From Sphagnum magellanicum (Eukaryota > Streptophyta > Sphagnopsida > Sphagnales > Sphagnaceae), in contig CM038911.1 of assembly GCA_021904315.1 (NCBI GenBank), positions 20,929,390 through 20,993,389 on the forward strand: DNA of 64,000 nucleotides. Reading direction: 5' to 3'. Below the pieces are notes generated by a model. It ran no database searches, was not told the origin of the DNA, and saw only the letters and a program-made list of their open reading frames with translations. Shown piece after piece: positions 60,991 through 64,000 of this stretch (its first letter is position 1; each line of letters starts with the position of its first letter). The translations under genes were made by a program, and so were the position numbers.

Positions 60991-61959
60991 TAGATATATT
61001 TTGGAATCACACAATATAAATTGGAAAAATGTATTTTCTTTTTGATTTAATTTTGTGTTATGGTTTATCATATTATGCAATTTTTTTGGAAAAATATGTT
61101 CCAAAATTACCATGGTTGAAATTCAAACATGGACACCCGTGGAAAACTATACAATGTGACAACATTTTTGGTCCCCCCTTTAGTGTGCTTTCACCTTTTA
61201 GGCTGATTACATTAATCAAATGCAATTCAATGCATTCACATCTACATTTGCCACCTCCTAGATAAGATTAAAAGGACAGACCTGTTGAAGGACTTTTGGA
61301 TTTCATTCATGATTATGTGTTTCACTCTTCAATTATGGAACATGGATCATTTTTCTTTCAACCTATTTCCTTCAAGCTTGAACAATTTGTGTACATGTTA
61401 GTTTAGGATTTATAGTAATTTAAGTTTTGTTTTGTGTATTGTATGTACATGTTGTTTTAGGAATTTGTTGTTAAAAAAATCCATAGGTAAAATAACCTTA
61501 ATGGGAATAAAAACCCCATTAACATTTGGCAACCACATAATGGATCATAATTCAAAACCAATCACGCTTAAAATTTCTGGTTAGATTTAGTAGTTTTAGT
61601 AGATTAGGTTTGAAGTGATCATGTTTCAAATTTTAATTTGTCACATGTTTGTTTGGTTTGTGTAAACTTTAGGATTCAAGTTTTTGGTTTTGATTTAATT
61701 TGAAATCCTTAGGAATAGGGTGAGGTTAGTGTAAAGTTTTTGAAGATAGATAGGCGCCCAATTTGTAAAAGAAGTTTTATACAAACTTCTGATTATTAGG
61801 AGGGGTCATTCTAGAAAAAATATATATTGTTCAAAAATAATGCAAGGGTTTTCCTAAAACCTGTTGATTTTAGAAAATGTCAATAGTAATTACTAGAAGT
61901 CTTAGAAAACAATTATAATAGGTCATACATCAACATGCACAATAACAAGATGAATAACA
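60991..61959. other. Sequence between the Copia element and the gag relic
   Basis: AT-rich sequence with no coding relic recognised. It could contain the LTR and leader of the downstream retroelement. A GGCGCCCA string near 61754 vaguely resembles a gypsy-type PBS core, but no LTR end is seen next to it, so I do not call it. Confidence 0.35.
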
Positions 61960-64000
61960 AGTGCAACCTATAGGAGATGAACCTGTGAATGCACCAAACA
62001 TGGATGTAGCACAGAGGGGAGAAGTCAATGAACAACATCAAAATGTAACAAAACCGGTTGTGCAGAGAGACCCAGTAGTGTTCTCAACCACTCACCAAGA
62101 AACACCACGAATAATAACCCAATTGAAGGTGGTGAATGTTCATAATGATGACAATCATGAACCTATTTAACTGTTTGATGAGGTTGTATCTGTTCGACAA
62201 CCATGGTGATTTACAACCCCAAGTTACAATCTACCTAGAATCGATGCATCTACATCAATTTCAACATTTGTTGGTTTTCAAAACCAACCATCACATACTA
62301 ACATTCATTTGGTACCCACTAATTTGGAGATGGAACGACTTCACCTACTCAACAGGTTGGGATAACTTTGTCATGTCAACCAAAGACCGTTTAATCAATC
62401 AATTTCTATACCACATGTTGAACATGTTGAACCCAAAGCAACACCCATAGTTGTTCGACAAGGAATCACTTATCCAGAAGGCACATGACCAACAAGATAT
62501 TACCTGGTCTAGGTGAAAGATCACAAGTTCCACATCACATACTAGTTTCAAGAGGAAACCAAGGTGATGGAATTATGACATGTTCATATTGTTATCAAAT
62601 GGGACACTTGTTCAATCGTTGCCCATTTGTTGATGATAAATTAAGGCGATTACTCAAGGAGGAGGTGATGAATACTCATCAACTTGTTCTTCCAACCATT
62701 ATAATAATAGTAGCCAATGTGTTTAAATTAGGAATTCAAGCCATGAATCTTAGTATAGGTCATACGGTAGTACCTATTAATTATCAGACAACTTGGTCAC
62801 AACCTGTTATACCTTGTACCAAGTAAAACCAATATGCTACCTACTTCAACATACTTGAATGTGGTATACCCCCTTTTGTGCCTTTAAATCCTAGTTTGTA
62901 TCTAGCATATCCAATTGGAATAAAAGGATTTGACTATTTGATCTTTAGGAATTATACAGGTTATGTACCTGGAAATGTGAACCCAGTATTTGAACAACTT
63001 GTTGCGCCACCAACATATATACCAAACTTTGTTGGAAATCAATTTCCTATAGTGGTTCAATTAGTCATTAGCAAGGACAGATAACTTGTTCAACAACCTG
63101 TAACTACATCAATGCCAACCATTGTACAAGTTATTACCAGTTTACCAACTTCTGTACCCAAAAGTTCTACTCACCAACCACTAGATGGAGGACAATTTGG
63201 AGACTCACCCAGAAGAAGTTCACCTGAAGGAGATCTATTTAAAAAGCCACCTTTTAATCCACATGTTGGATCTTTTGGTGGCCAACACCTGACCTGCACA
63301 TGTTCGTGCCACCATGGTATCAATCACTTGTTGTGCAATATGTTTGAGAATTAGCAACCAAGTTGCCATATAGGAAGCTACAACACCCAACCTATGTCAA
63401 AGACATTGATTTGGATGCTCACATCAAAGTATTCAAGAAGGCCATTAAAGCTAATGGTGAAAAAATGGAAATTGGCATCGTTAATTTGGTTTTACTTTCA
63501 AGGATAGTATCTCTGAATGGGAGAAAATTATGTTCAAGACCATTCGAAATACACTTTTGAAAAATTATAACAAACATTTTGCAAGCGATTTAAAACAATG
63601 AAGAATGATGACGAGGTCTATATGCAATTATGAAACATACAACAAAAACCACCGAAGGTGTTGAGGTTTATTATGAACGCTTGTTGAAATTAGCTAATTT
63701 TCTACAGGTTAAAGTAACAATTTTTTTTTTCACCATTGTTTTAAGGGCAAGTTTATTACCTTACCTAAGATTAACAACTGCAAGTATGAAAAGAAATACC
63801 TTAATTGAACACAAGGAAGTTGTTGTAGTATGTGAGGAAAGTGGACCTATTAGTATGAATTACAATGTTCTATTAACCACACTTGAAGTTAATGTAGGGG
63901 TTGAACCTGTAGTACTTGTTGTGATAATCAAATCAACATCAACTTGTACCAATTGTGGTAAAACTGGTCATTTAGTGGAAACCTGTCATAATAAGAAAAT
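61960..64000 (+). pseudogene. Retrotransposon gag relic, probably Ty3/gypsy, cut by the window edge
   Basis: Plus-strand coding blocks run in order with stops and shifts. 61961-62440 is a Gln/Asn-rich N-terminal part. 62485-62826 has a CCHC knuckle (CSYCYQMGHLFNRC) and then CPFVDDKLRRLLKEEVM. 62878-63354 is a Pro-rich linker. 63363-63720 is a retrotransposon gag domain (YVKDIDLDAHIKVFKKAIKA; then EVYYERLLKLANFLQ after a shift). 63720-64000 includes PYLRLTTASMKRNTLIEHKE and a second knuckle, CTNCGKTGHLVETC. Several TAA/TAG stops replace Gln codons. The gag domain type and two separate knuckles fit plant Ty3/gypsy-like elements. Pol, if present, lies beyond 64000. Confidence 0.7.

Noticed and set aside
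61754..61765. Gypsy primer binding site
   Set aside because: Only a short GGCGCCCA string with no LTR end beside it.

Overview
The window is nuclear DNA from a land plant with a large, repeat-rich genome. The evidence is GT-AG introns, an F-box gene, CACTA DNA transposons, a Copia element primed by initiator-Met tRNA, and long AT-rich gene-free stretches. I lean towards a gymnosperm or another large-genome lineage, but that is inference. Nothing indicates a bacterial, organellar or viral source.

Layout. 1-9686: a CACTA-type transposon (1064-9318) carries intron-containing, broken pieces of two unrelated host genes: a heavy-metal P-type (copper) ATPase on the minus strand (2160-5714) and a hypersensitive-induced-reaction/prohibitin-like (HIR) gene on the plus strand (5898-8000). 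A solo LTR (6863-7680) sits inside an HIR exon, and decayed unidentified coding relics flank the transposon. 9687-29500: mostly decayed repeats. They include a ~110 bp tandem satellite, two more solo LTRs of the same family (12465-13287, 19120-20042), minus-strand coding relics (16-19 kb), a long GGTA microsatellite, and an array of palindromic TGCCANNTGGCA units. 29571-36200: an unidentified plus-strand coding relic split by a CACTA element (30322-33611). 39100-47322: the only gene that looks alive, an F-box/FIST-domain gene. I resolved it into 10 coding exons that join in phase to give about 628 residues. 48330-50914: a minisatellite, then AT-rich sequence. 50915-60990: a Copia retrotransposon on the minus strand with both LTRs, PBS and PPT. 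A second CACTA copy (56652-60620) is inserted in its leader, and that copy holds a fourth solo LTR (57373-58181), giving a three-level nest. 61960-64000: a decayed retrotransposon gag (probably Ty3/gypsy), cut by the window edge.

How it fits together. Only the F-box/FIST gene is predicted functional, probably as an SCF substrate-receptor subunit. The remaining recognisable coding sequence is transposon-borne and decayed. Many stops and active-site losses are explained by single C:G to T:A changes, as expected for methylated DNA. The two CACTA copies act as natural controls for each other: the 30 kb copy preserves the empty site of the solo LTR found in the 57 kb copy. No wholly new system could be proven. 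The best leads are the two-gene CACTA capture, the palindrome array and the unidentified coding relics at 16-19 and 29-36 kb.
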